From assembly GCF_034531395.1 (NCBI RefSeq), contig NZ_JARVCO010000012.1, positions 186,001 to 250,000 on the forward strand: DNA of 64,000 bases, written 5' to 3'. The stretch comes from Pontiella agarivorans. GTDB lineage: Bacteria; Verrucomicrobiota; Kiritimatiellia; Kiritimatiellales; Pontiellaceae. Shown piece by piece: positions 17,370-25,168 of this stretch; the first letter of the stretch is position 1; every line of letters begins with the position of its first letter. Both the position numbers and the translations under genes were made by a program. The notes under the pieces were generated by a model that worked only from the letters and a program-made list of their open reading frames with translations, had not been told where the DNA came from and did no database searches.

Positions 17370-18947
17370 ATGAAAAATGCGGTATTTATTGCTCTATCGA
17401 TGATGGTTTCGGGTTTTGCCCAGGCGGAAAAACAATCCGGTGCGCATCCGTCAAAGCCCAATATTATTTATATTCTGGCCGATGATATGGGGCAGGGCGA
17501 TGTCTCGGCGTATAATCCGGATTCAAAAATTTCAACGCCGAATATTGATCGCATGGCGAGCGAGGGCATGAAGTTTATGGATACCCACACCAGTTCAGGG
17601 GTATGCACGCCGACGCGCTACGGAATTCTGACGGGGCGGTATTCCTGGCGTACACCGACGCTGAAAAAGGGTGTGCTGGGTGGGTATAGCGCCCATCTGA
17701 TTGAACCGACTCGTGAAACGGTGGCTTCGTTTTTGAAGAAACAGGGATATGCGACAGCCTGTTTCGGAAAGTGGCATCTGGGTATGGATTGGGCGCAGGC
17801 AGATGCTGCGAATAAAAGAGGTAAAGCTTCCTGGAAACAGGTTGATCCCGCGCAGCCGATCAAAAATGGTCCGAACAGCAACGGGTTTGACTATTATTTC
17901 GGTATCGCTGCTTCGTTGAATATGTCTCCGCATGCCTACATCGAAAATGATCGTATGCTGGGAACAGTGGAGGCGCTGGAGACGATGGCGGCTGTGGAGG
18001 CGCGGGGATTTACTCAGCCGTCCAAAACAGGCTATGCAGCAAAAGAGTATGTTCAGCAGGAGGTGCTCGCGAAACTCGCTGAAAAGAGCTGCGATTTTAT
18101 CCGGAAAAATCAGGATAAGCCGTTCTTTATCTATCTTCCGTTGCCATCGCCGCACTCGCCGATTGTTCCGAGCGAACGGTTCAAAGGTAAAAGCGGTTTA
18201 AATCTGCATGGGGATTTCTGCATGGAAACAGACTGGGTGGTTGGTGAAGTGCTGAAGACGTTGGAGCAACTGGATATGGCGGATAACACGTTGGTGGTTT
18301 TCACGGCGGATAACGGAACATCGCCTAAAGCCGGAATTGTTGCCATGGCGGCCAAAGGACACCACTCCAGCTGGATTTACCGTGGAATGAAAGGAACCAA
18401 CTGGGAAGGTGGGCATCGTGTTCCATTTGTGGTTCGGTGGCCGGAGCGGGTTCAGGCGGGAACGGTTTCTGACGCATTGACCTGTACAACTGATTTTCTT
18501 GCCACCGTGGCAGATATTACAGGCTGTAAACTGAACGATGACGCCGGCGAGGACAGTGTCAGTTTTCTTCCGGCGCTGAACGGACTTTCAATTCCCGGAA
18601 ATAAAGAACGGCTCGTTATTCACCATTCAGATCAGGGAATTTTCGCTATCCGTAAAGGAAAGTGGAAAGTGATGTTTGATGATTTCGGCGGTTCGAACCG
18701 CGGTGATCCGCGGAAAAATGAACCGATCAGAAACGCGGCTCCGCTTCAATTGATCGACATGAGCATCGATGCGGAAGAAAACGTTAATCTGGCACAAAAA
18801 TATCCGGAAGTTATCGAGTCGTTAAAACATGATCTTGCTTCGGTTATTATGAATGGACGAAGCACGCCAGGGCCGCGGTTGCCTTCAGATTACAATTCAA
18901 ATAAAGCCTGGAAACAGCTCGATGTGGTGCACGATATTCTGAAGTAG
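17370..18947 (+). CDS. Sulfatase, arylsulfatase A-like
   Basis: A family S1 sulfatase, 525 residues from an ATG preceded by AAGGAG; an in-frame start at 17337 lacks these features. The signal peptide ends near residue 19 (GFAQAE). The catalytic motif is CTPTR (C79), followed by YGILTGRYSWR. FGKWHLGMD and VFTADNGTS give the other active-site elements. The segment SPHSPIVPSERFKGKSG is typical of arylsulfatase A-like members of PVC and Bacteroidota. It forms a tandem with the two preceding sulfatases and precedes the GH43-like protein, so it probably helps desulfate the same glycan. Confidence 0.93.
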   Translation: MKNAVFIALSMMVSGFAQAEKQSGAHPSKPNIIYILADDMGQGDVSAYNPDSKISTPNIDRMASEGMKFMDTHTSSGVCTPTRYGILTGRYSWRTPTLKKGVLGGYSAHLIEPTRETVASFLKKQGYATACFGKWHLGMDWAQADAANKRGKASWKQVDPAQPIKNGPNSNGFDYYFGIAASLNMSPHAYIENDRMLGTVEALETMAAVEARGFTQPSKTGYAAKEYVQQEVLAKLAEKSCDFIRKNQDKPFFIYLPLPSPHSPIVPSERFKGKSGLNLHGDFCMETDWVVGEVLKTLEQLDMADNTLVVFTADNGTSPKAGIVAMAAKGHHSSWIYRGMKGTNWEGGHRVPFVVRWPERVQAGTVSDALTCTTDFLATVADITGCKLNDDAGEDSVSFLPALNGLSIPGNKERLVIHHSDQGIFAIRKGKWKVMFDDFGGSNRGDPRKNEPIRNAAPLQLIDMSIDAEENVNLAQKYPEVIESLKHDLASVIMNGRSTPGPRLPSDYNSNKAWKQLDVVHDILK

Positions 18948-19170
18948 GGCTGTTTGTATCCCTGCGGATTCGTGATTGGGTTTTCCCTTTTTAAGGTTGA
19001 GGGCACGTTTTGTTTAAACGTGCTTCGGCCGATAAGCGCTGTTTGATTCGGGCAAAAAAGCACCGAATATATGGGCAAAATACAGGGGCTTCGGGGGGCG
19101 GTTTGCGTGCTGTCCGCTTTGGGAATTATCGGGCGGGGTGCCTTGATCACGAACAGAATACGCTGGTTTA

Positions 19171-19198
19171 CCGGGGGGTGTTCCGGGATACTCCCCGG
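19171..19198 (+). promoter_or_regulatory. Hairpin upstream of the GH43-like gene
   Basis: CCGGGGGGTGT (19171-19181) can pair in RNA with ATACTCCCCGG (19188-19198), giving 11 pairs of which two are G-U. The stem ends 17 bases before the ATG at 19216 and just before its GGGAGAGG ribosome site. No U run follows, so it looks more like a leader hairpin than a terminator. A second, smaller hairpin (19003-19023, GCACGTTT/AAACGTGC) lies in the same 268-base gap. Confidence 0.45.
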
Positions 19199-19215
19199 AA
19201 TTACTGGGAGAGGCA

Positions 19216-22176
19216 ATGGGCGGTAAACTGAGTATTTTCTGCGTGATTTCGTCGCTGCTGTGGGGAGGCACGAACGTGCGGGCCTCGCATAATCCGTTGC
19301 CGGTCCGGCTGGACGGGGCCTTGGTGCGCTACAACGGGGCTTATTATGCGATGGATGGTTCCACGAACGGCGTGATGCTGGTGTCGGATAATCTGGTGGA
19401 CTGGGAATCGGCCACCCGTGTGCTGCCGGATACCGTGGCGGGGCCCTATGAGCTGTTCCACCGAAACGGTTTATTTCATTTGTATGCACAGGGGCAGGGC
19501 TATGCCTGGGCGGAGCAGCCGCTTGAGCCGTTTTCCGCATTGCGGAAGACGGGACTTTCGGGCGATGAAATGCGTATGTATCAGGATCCGGGCGGTGTGC
19601 TGTTTTCGGTGAATCGTCGGTCCGGCAGTAAAAAAGAGGGCGAGGTGTGGCTGCAGCGGTATTCCAAATCGTGGCAGATTTACGGGAAACCCGATCAGCT
19701 GCTGGATGGCCGCCGCGGCATGTGGGATTCGCTCGACAGTGCGGATTTGGGCGAGCCGGAGATTTTTGCTTATCGGGGGAACTACTATCTGCTGTATGCG
19801 GCCAACAATCCGAGTCCGCGCACCGGCCTGAGGCAGGTGGGGGTGGCGATGAATGAAAATCCGCTGAAACTGGATAATACGGATAAACTGCCGGATCCGG
19901 TGTTGCGCCGGAACGCCGACCGGCTTTCGTATCGCTATGAAACCATTCTGCCGTCCGGCGAGTTTACGCCGTGGCGCGGTCGATATACGACCATTGAACC
20001 GGAGGGGGAATGGACGGCAACCGGGTATAAATATTCGAAGTGGCGAACCGGAGATGGCGGGTTCGGTTCGCCCGATGAGATTAACGGTGCGCAGTTGCAT
20101 GCCTGTAGGACAACGTGGGATGAAGGACAATATCTCTGGGTGCGGCGGGAGTTTGATCTTCGGCGCGGTATTCCGGAAACGCCGGTGTTGAACATTCGTC
20201 ACGAAGGCGCGGTGGAGGTGTTTATCAATGGAAAAAAAGTTCACGCATCGGCGGTGCCGGCCATCGCCTACAGTAATTTCGATATTTCAGAGGCTTGCAA
20301 GGGGGTGTTCTCTCGGGAGGAGAATGTCATTGCGGTCCGGGTACGGGTTTCCAGAAATGCGCGGGCACGTTTTATTGATTTCGGATTGCTTGATGCAAAG
20401 GATCTTCCCGTGGAGCCGACGGTATACGGGCTCAACGCCCCTCGTCTGATTGACGGGCCGAACGGTTTTGAAAAATGGATGCTGTATCAGGCCTGGTGGA
20501 ACGGTGTTCCGGGAACGGGACTTGACCGGGTCTTTTTCTTTGACAAGGAATTGGTGGTTAACGGTCCTGCAACGGAGACCGCTCCGGGATATCATCCGCC
20601 GCCGGTAAAGCCGACGTTTGCGGATGATTTTCCTCCGGGAGAGCATGAGGAGTGGGGGGAACGCTGGATGCTTTCCGGTGGAAAATGGATGAGTACGGCC
20701 GGGGCCATGCGCCAAACAGAACCCACAGGAAAGGCAAAAGCCTATCTCAATCAGGAGCCCCGGATGAATTATCTTTTTGAAACCGGTATCCGGTTCCCGC
20801 CATCCGGAAAAGGCGACGTGGGCGTGGTGGCCTGGAGCGATGGAGAATCTGATTTGATTGTGAGCATCAACCCGGCCAAACGGACCTGGTCTTATCACAT
20901 CGAACCGGGCCGGGTTACGCCGAAAAAGTTTCGGCTTCCCAAAACCTTCCAGCTGTTGGAAAAACCGCCGGGCATGAAAGAGACCGATGCTCCGTTGCAT
21001 CGGCTCCGGGTGTCCAGGAACGGTACCCATTTCGATATTGAACTCAACGGGATTGATCTGCTGCCGGAGAAAGCACTGGTTACCCGGATTTCAGAGCCGG
21101 GCGTTCCCGGTGTTTATTGCGGGAATTCTGTGGCTGAATTTGATGGGCTTTTCTATACGGCCGGCTGGGATGAACACGATGCGTATATCACGGGCTGGGG
21201 CGGTGCGCTTGATGGAACGCAGGCGGGCGGCGAGTGGCGTATGGACCGGAAGCTCGGGTTGGAACAGCGTGCCCATTCGAAAACCGGCCGCGCGTTTAAG
21301 GGGGATCTGCTGGATCAGTATGAATTCACCGTTAATGTTCAGCTTGAGGAGATGGAGGAGGGCAAAGAGCGTACCTATGGCATTTTTCCGGTATTTGCGG
21401 ACAGGAACAATTATCTCAAAGCCATGATTGATACGCGGGCGCGTGAGCTGGTGGTGAGCGGCAAGCTGGCCGGCCGTGACATTAAGCCGCTCCGAAAAGG
21501 TCTTAAAACAAAGGTGGTCCATCGGCATCTCTACGACAAAAGCACTGCGTATCGCAGTGTGACTTCGTGGGTTTATGGGTTGCGTTCCGAGTCGGTAATC
21601 AGTGCCATGGATATCCGCTGGCTGGAAGGGGAATTCGAACATCTGCGTCAGGAGTTTCTGATTCCCGCCGACACCATGGTTATCAAATATGCGCAGCTTG
21701 ATCGCGGAGAGCAGCCCAACCTCTGGGACGATGGCCGGTTTGATGAGGCGGATGAACCTAAGCCGCGAAGTCAGCAATCCGGTATTTTTAATCCGATCCG
21801 GTTTCGTCCGGTCATTGGAAACTATGTCGGGTTCGGTTTTTATATCTCCGGTTCTGTTGTGATTGACAGCCGGACAGGGCGCTATATTCGCGGCTATACC
21901 CCCGGAGAAAGTTTAGGGATCAATGAGATGATAGGCAGTGGAGATTCACTGTCGGATACTATGTCGCGCCCGCAGGAGACCGTGATTACGCTGGATGTGG
22001 AATCAAGTTATTTTTTCCGGTGTGTCAAATTGAACGATCGCGTCATCATCGAGCTGAACGGGCGGCCCATGGTCGAGGTGGAAGGGCGCTGGCCCGCCGC
22101 ACAGGTCGGGCTGGTGACGGAGGGACAACCCGCATTTTATAACGGAATGATGCTCTACCATATACCGGCGGAATAA
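19216..22176 (+). CDS. Large exported GH43-like glycan-active protein, multi-domain
   Basis: A 986-residue protein with a signal peptide. Residues about 28-250 look like GH43/GH117-type propeller blades (RLDGALVRYNGAYYAMDG, SDNLVDWE, LGEPEIFAYRGNYYLLYAA). A beta-sandwich like those of beta-galactosidases (GAVEVFINGKKVHAS, about 333-347) appears inserted at about 260-395. The propeller pattern then resumes (GLNAPRLIDGPNGFEKWML). From about 470 onward come two or three concanavalin/LamG-like sandwiches, including FADDFPP, a segment from about 655, and a third from about 860. It probably binds and cleaves a sulfated glycan with the sulfatases upstream. Catalytic acids cannot be assigned by eye, so activity is unproven. 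Confidence 0.75.
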   Translation: MGGKLSIFCVISSLLWGGTNVRASHNPLPVRLDGALVRYNGAYYAMDGSTNGVMLVSDNLVDWESATRVLPDTVAGPYELFHRNGLFHLYAQGQGYAWAEQPLEPFSALRKTGLSGDEMRMYQDPGGVLFSVNRRSGSKKEGEVWLQRYSKSWQIYGKPDQLLDGRRGMWDSLDSADLGEPEIFAYRGNYYLLYAANNPSPRTGLRQVGVAMNENPLKLDNTDKLPDPVLRRNADRLSYRYETILPSGEFTPWRGRYTTIEPEGEWTATGYKYSKWRTGDGGFGSPDEINGAQLHACRTTWDEGQYLWVRREFDLRRGIPETPVLNIRHEGAVEVFINGKKVHASAVPAIAYSNFDISEACKGVFSREENVIAVRVRVSRNARARFIDFGLLDAKDLPVEPTVYGLNAPRLIDGPNGFEKWMLYQAWWNGVPGTGLDRVFFFDKELVVNGPATETAPGYHPPPVKPTFADDFPPGEHEEWGERWMLSGGKWMSTAGAMRQTEPTGKAKAYLNQEPRMNYLFETGIRFPPSGKGDVGVVAWSDGESDLIVSINPAKRTWSYHIEPGRVTPKKFRLPKTFQLLEKPPGMKETDAPLHRLRVSRNGTHFDIELNGIDLLPEKALVTRISEPGVPGVYCGNSVAEFDGLFYTAGWDEHDAYITGWGGALDGTQAGGEWRMDRKLGLEQRAHSKTGRAFKGDLLDQYEFTVNVQLEEMEEGKERTYGIFPVFADRNNYLKAMIDTRARELVVSGKLAGRDIKPLRKGLKTKVVHRHLYDKSTAYRSVTSWVYGLRSESVISAMDIRWLEGEFEHLRQEFLIPADTMVIKYAQLDRGEQPNLWDDGRFDEADEPKPRSQQSGIFNPIRFRPVIGNYVGFGFYISGSVVIDSRTGRYIRGYTPGESLGINEMIGSGDSLSDTMSRPQETVITLDVESSYFFRCVKLNDRVIIELNGRPMVEVEGRWPAAQVGLVTEGQPAFYNGMMLYHIPAE
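20947..20961. repeat. TTCCA-N5-TGGAA palindrome, centre GCTGT
   Basis: Inside the GH43-like gene; codons FQLLE, frame TTC-CA. Confidence 0.8.
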
Positions 22177-22244
22177 ATTCCTTCCTATTTTCCGGATACT
22201 TTGATTTATTTATATCTCAAACCTTTGAGGTGAAAGGGATTTAT

Positions 22245-23060
22245 ATGAATCAATTGTTTAATATTCAGGATAAAGTGATTGCTGTGACCGGCGCGGCCGG
22301 TGTGCTGGCCGGAGGAACTGCAACGTATCTTCAGGAGCAGGGTGCGTATGTGGTTTATCTGGATCTGTTTCAGGACAAAGTGGATGAAACAGTGGCAAAG
22401 GCGAAGAGTATTTCCGACAAGTGCTGCGGTTTTGCCTGCAATGTGCTCGATCAGGGTGCACTCGATTCGGTGTACGATCAGGTATTGAAAACCTGTGGGC
22501 GCATCGATGTGCTGATTAATGGTGCCGGCGGAAATATGCCCGGTGCAACTATCGGTCCGGATCAGGATGTCTTCGATCTGAAGATCGAAGATTATTCCAA
22601 GGTGCTCGATCTGAATCTCAAGGGATCGGTTATGCCGACCATGACCTTTGCCAAAGCCTTCAAGCAGCAGGGTTCCGGTTGTGTGGTCAATTTTTCTTCC
22701 ATGTCTTCTCCGTTGGCGATTACCCGTGTTCTGGGCTATTCCAACGCCAAGGCGGCCATTGATAATTTCACTCGCTGGATGGCGGCCGAAATGGCTTTGA
22801 AATACGGGGATAAAATCCGGGTCAACGCCATTGCTCCGGGGTTCTTTATCGGCAATCAGAACCGGGCGCTGCTGATCAACGAAGACGGCTCTTATACCGA
22901 GCGTGGACAACAGGTTATTGACAATACGCCTTTCCGTCGTTTTGGTAATCAGGATGAAGTTTACGGAACAATCCATTATCTGATTTCCGATGCCGCCTCA
23001 TTTGTCACCGGAACTGTGGTTCCGGTGGACGGCGGTTTCTCGACCTTCAGCGGAGTCTGA
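22245..23060 (+). CDS. SDR oxidoreductase, D-mannonate/fructuronate type
   Basis: A short-chain dehydrogenase/reductase of 271 residues. A nucleotide-binding loop is in VTGAAGVLAGG and NGAGGN marks the NAG-like motif. The catalytic serine is in NFSSMSS and the Tyr/Lys pair is YSNAK. The insert AGGNMPGATIGPDQDVFDL is typical of SDRs annotated as D-mannonate oxidoreductase, which interconvert fructuronate and mannonate in uronic-acid breakdown. That fits a locus attacking uronate-containing sulfated glycans (inference). A GTG lies at 22230; the ATG at 22245 follows GAGGTGAAAGG and is preferred. A strong terminator follows. Confidence 0.85.
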   Translation: MNQLFNIQDKVIAVTGAAGVLAGGTATYLQEQGAYVVYLDLFQDKVDETVAKAKSISDKCCGFACNVLDQGALDSVYDQVLKTCGRIDVLINGAGGNMPGATIGPDQDVFDLKIEDYSKVLDLNLKGSVMPTMTFAKAFKQQGSGCVVNFSSMSSPLAITRVLGYSNAKAAIDNFTRWMAAEMALKYGDKIRVNAIAPGFFIGNQNRALLINEDGSYTERGQQVIDNTPFRRFGNQDEVYGTIHYLISDAASFVTGTVVPVDGGFSTFSGV

Positions 23061-23086
23061 TTGCTGTTAGCTGACTGAATGGGGAT

Positions 23087-23120
23087 GCCGGTTTCCAATC
23101 ATTGGAAACCGGCTTTTTTT
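23087..23120 (+). terminator. Terminator built on the TTCCA palindrome, copy 1
   Basis: A 27-base inverted repeat (arms GCCGGTTTCCA and TGGAAACCGGC around ATCAT) is followed by seven T residues. It ends the SDR transcript. The arms are identical to those of the terminator at 24601, and only the five central bases differ. Confidence 0.9.
23093..23107. repeat. TTCCA-N5-TGGAA palindrome, centre ATCAT
   Basis: Forms the top of the terminator after the SDR gene; intergenic. Confidence 0.85.
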
Positions 23121-23204
23121 ATGTATTACAAACGGGGTGGCGCTTTGTAATGGAAAAGGTTAATTTGTAAGTCTATCTTTTATGTCATTACTAAGGAGGT
23201 TGAT

Positions 23205-23642
23205 ATGTTTACTCCCGCATTCTGGTGGGTGATTGTTGGAATCGGGCTGATGCTCTGTGAGTTCGTCATGCCGGGTCTGATTCTGTTCTTTTTCGGACTT
23301 GGGGCTTTGTTCACCGGATTAATTGCCTGGTTGCTGCCTGTTGGACTTCCGGCGCAGCTGCTTATTTTCACGATCGCATCGGTGCTCTCTCTTTTCGGTC
23401 TGCGCCGGCTGATCAAACCGGTTTTCACCGGTAATGCAACGGATGTGAATGCGGATACCTTTCACGAAGGGATGATCGGATGCGAGGCCGAGGTGACGGG
23501 GGAAATAACGCCGGAGTCGGCCGGGAAAGTCATGCTGAACGGAACGGCGTGGAAAGCGGAGTCCCAAGAGGTTCTCACGGTCGGGCAGCGTGTGGTGGTA
23601 AGCGGTCAGAAGAGTCTGACATTAATTGTTAAAAGCGTATAG
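23205..23642 (+). CDS. NfeD-family membrane protein
   Basis: A short NfeD protein of 145 residues. Two to three hydrophobic segments span about 5-70 (WWVIVGIGLMLCEFVMPGLI, then LLIFTIASVLSLFGL). A C-terminal OB-fold NfeD domain covers about 85-143 (MIGCEAEVTGEITPESAGKV, ending RVVVSGQKSLTLIVKSV). NfeD proteins partner with SPFH/stomatin proteins, and the next gene is exactly that, ten bases downstream. The start has an almost perfect AAGGAGG ribosome site. The pair probably organises membrane microdomains or their protease quality control. Confidence 0.93.
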   Translation: MFTPAFWWVIVGIGLMLCEFVMPGLILFFFGLGALFTGLIAWLLPVGLPAQLLIFTIASVLSLFGLRRLIKPVFTGNATDVNADTFHEGMIGCEAEVTGEITPESAGKVMLNGTAWKAESQEVLTVGQRVVVSGQKSLTLIVKSV

Positions 23643-23652
23643 GAGATAGAAG

Positions 23653-24570
23653 ATGGAATGGTTGATTTTCACAGGGGCGGTATTGGTTTTTGTATTTATT
23701 GCGATTGCAAAAACCATGCAGATTGTGCCGCAGCGGCATGCTTATATCGTGGAGCGATTGGGGAAATATCGTAAGACGCTGGAAGCGGGGATGCATATTC
23801 TGATTCCGTTTATTGATCGTGTCGCCTATAAGCACACGCTGAAGGAACAGGCCGTGGATGTGCCGCCGCAGATGTGTATTACGAAAGATAATATTTCCGT
23901 TGAAGTCGACGGGATTCTTTATATGCAGGTGATTGATCCGAAAAATGCTTCGTACGGCATCGGCAATTACAGTTTCGCTTCAACGCAGCTGGCGCAGACC
24001 ACCATGCGATCGGTGATCGGTAAGCTGGATCTCGATAAAACCTTTGAAGAGCGCGACTCCATTAACGGGGCAATTGTTGAAGCCGTGGACGCAGCTTCGG
24101 ATCCGTGGGGAGTGAAGGTTACCCGTTACGAAGTCAAAAATATTACGCCGCCGCAGAGTATTAAAGAGGCAATGGAAAAACAGATGAAAGCTGAACGTGA
24201 AAAACGTGCGGTAATTGCTGAATCTGAAGGGGAACGACAGGCGGCGATCAATCAGGCCGATGGTGAAAAGCAGGCGGCGATTGCCCGGTCTGAAGGCGAA
24301 AAAATGAAACGTATTAACGAGGCCGACGGACGCGCCGCTGAAATCCGGGCGGTAGCCACGGCAACGGCGGAGGGAATCACTGAAATTGCGAAATCGATCA
24401 ACGCCGAAGGCGGAACGGATGCGGTGAATCTGCGTATTGCGGAGCAGTATATTTCTGAGTTCGGCAACCTGGCGAAGGAAAATAACACGATGATCATTCC
24501 GTCGAACCTCTCCGATGTTGCGGGTATTGTGGCTACGGCGAAGGAAGTGATCGGTAACGTCGGGAAATAA
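23653..24570 (+). CDS. SPFH/band 7 stomatin-like protein (QmcA/paraslipin type)
   Basis: A 305-residue protein with one N-terminal membrane helix (about 4-22), the band 7 domain (about 24-185, with IVPQRHAYIVERLGKY), then a charged coiled coil with repeated GE-rich heptads (ESEGERQAAINQADGEKQ). The C terminus contains NNTMIIPSNLSDVAG, a paraslipin-like ending. It forms oligomeric scaffolds at the membrane. It is in operon with nfeD and ends at a terminator 30 bases after the stop. Confidence 0.94.
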   Translation: MEWLIFTGAVLVFVFIAIAKTMQIVPQRHAYIVERLGKYRKTLEAGMHILIPFIDRVAYKHTLKEQAVDVPPQMCITKDNISVEVDGILYMQVIDPKNASYGIGNYSFASTQLAQTTMRSVIGKLDLDKTFEERDSINGAIVEAVDAASDPWGVKVTRYEVKNITPPQSIKEAMEKQMKAEREKRAVIAESEGERQAAINQADGEKQAAIARSEGEKMKRINEADGRAAEIRAVATATAEGITEIAKSINAEGGTDAVNLRIAEQYISEFGNLAKENNTMIIPSNLSDVAGIVATAKEVIGNVGK

Positions 24571-24600
24571 ACGCTGGCAGGTTTTCTGCTGCGTTTGTCG

Positions 24601-24634
24601 GCCGGTTTCCATGTATTGGAAACCGGCTTTTTCT
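24601..24634 (+). terminator. Terminator built on the TTCCA palindrome, copy 2
   Basis: Arms GCCGGTTTCCA and TGGAAACCGGC around TGTAT are followed by a T-rich tract (TTTTTCTTTT). It terminates the nfeD-SPFH operon and is the twin of the terminator at 23087. Confidence 0.9.
24607..24621. repeat. TTCCA-N5-TGGAA palindrome, centre TGTAT
   Basis: Forms the top of the terminator after the SPFH gene; intergenic. Confidence 0.85.
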
Positions 24635-24635
24635 T

Positions 24636-24650
24636 TTCCAATGGCTGGAA
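24636..24650. repeat. TTCCA-N5-TGGAA palindrome, centre ATGGC
   Basis: Intergenic, 22 bases upstream of the rlmH start; shares 19 identical bases with the copy at 24955. Confidence 0.85.
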
Positions 24651-24671
24651 AATTCAGGCATAAAGCGGCGC

Positions 24672-25154
24672 ATGAAAATCTGCATTTTATTTCCGGGGAA
24701 AATTAAGCCGAAAGCGCTGGTCGCGGCGCAGGATGAATATATTAAGCGCCTGAAACCGTTCGGGGTGGAGGTGGCGGTGTATAAAGATGAAAAGGTTTCA
24801 TCGCGAACTCCGGAACAAATAAAAGAGGCGGAGGCGCAGCGGATCCGAAAGCTGCTGAAAGATGGTGATTATCTGGTGGCGTGTGATGAGCGGGGCCGGA
24901 ACATTCAAACTCTGGAAATGGCGGATCTGCTTAAAGCCGGGAGGCAGGGAGCTTTTCCAATGGCTGGAAAGCGCCGCATGGTGGTGGTGATCGGCGGGGC
25001 GTTGGGCCTTGCGGAATCGGTGCGTAAAAAAGCGGATGCGGTATGGTCGCTGTCGTCGCTGGTCATGGCCGGGGGCGTTGCGCGGGTGGTTTTGCTTGAA
25101 GGAATATACCGTGCCTTTACGGTGGTGGAGAATCATCCGTACCACAATGAATGA
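24672..25154 (+). CDS. rlmH: 23S rRNA pseudouridine-1915 N3-methyltransferase
   Basis: A SPOUT-class SAM-dependent methyltransferase of 160 residues that methylates pseudouridine 1915 of 23S rRNA. The knotted SAM site shows VVIGGALGLAESV, and the C terminus has the family signature EGIYRAFTVVENHPYH. The length is normal. A TTCCAATGGCTGGAA palindrome lies 22 bases before the start (24636-24650), and an identical copy lies inside the gene (24955-24969). Confidence 0.96.
   Translation: MKICILFPGKIKPKALVAAQDEYIKRLKPFGVEVAVYKDEKVSSRTPEQIKEAEAQRIRKLLKDGDYLVACDERGRNIQTLEMADLLKAGRQGAFPMAGKRRMVVVIGGALGLAESVRKKADAVWSLSSLVMAGGVARVVLLEGIYRAFTVVENHPYHNE
24955..24969. repeat. TTCCA-N5-TGGAA palindrome, centre ATGGC
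   Basis: Inside rlmH; codons FPMAGK; exact duplicate of the upstream site 319 bases earlier. Confidence 0.85.
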
Positions 25155-25168
25155 AAAAGGGAGTAAAC

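Noticed and set aside
18690-18710. GGTTCGAACC resembling a tRNA T-arm
   Set aside because: It lies within the third sulfatase's coding sequence with no surrounding cloverleaf.
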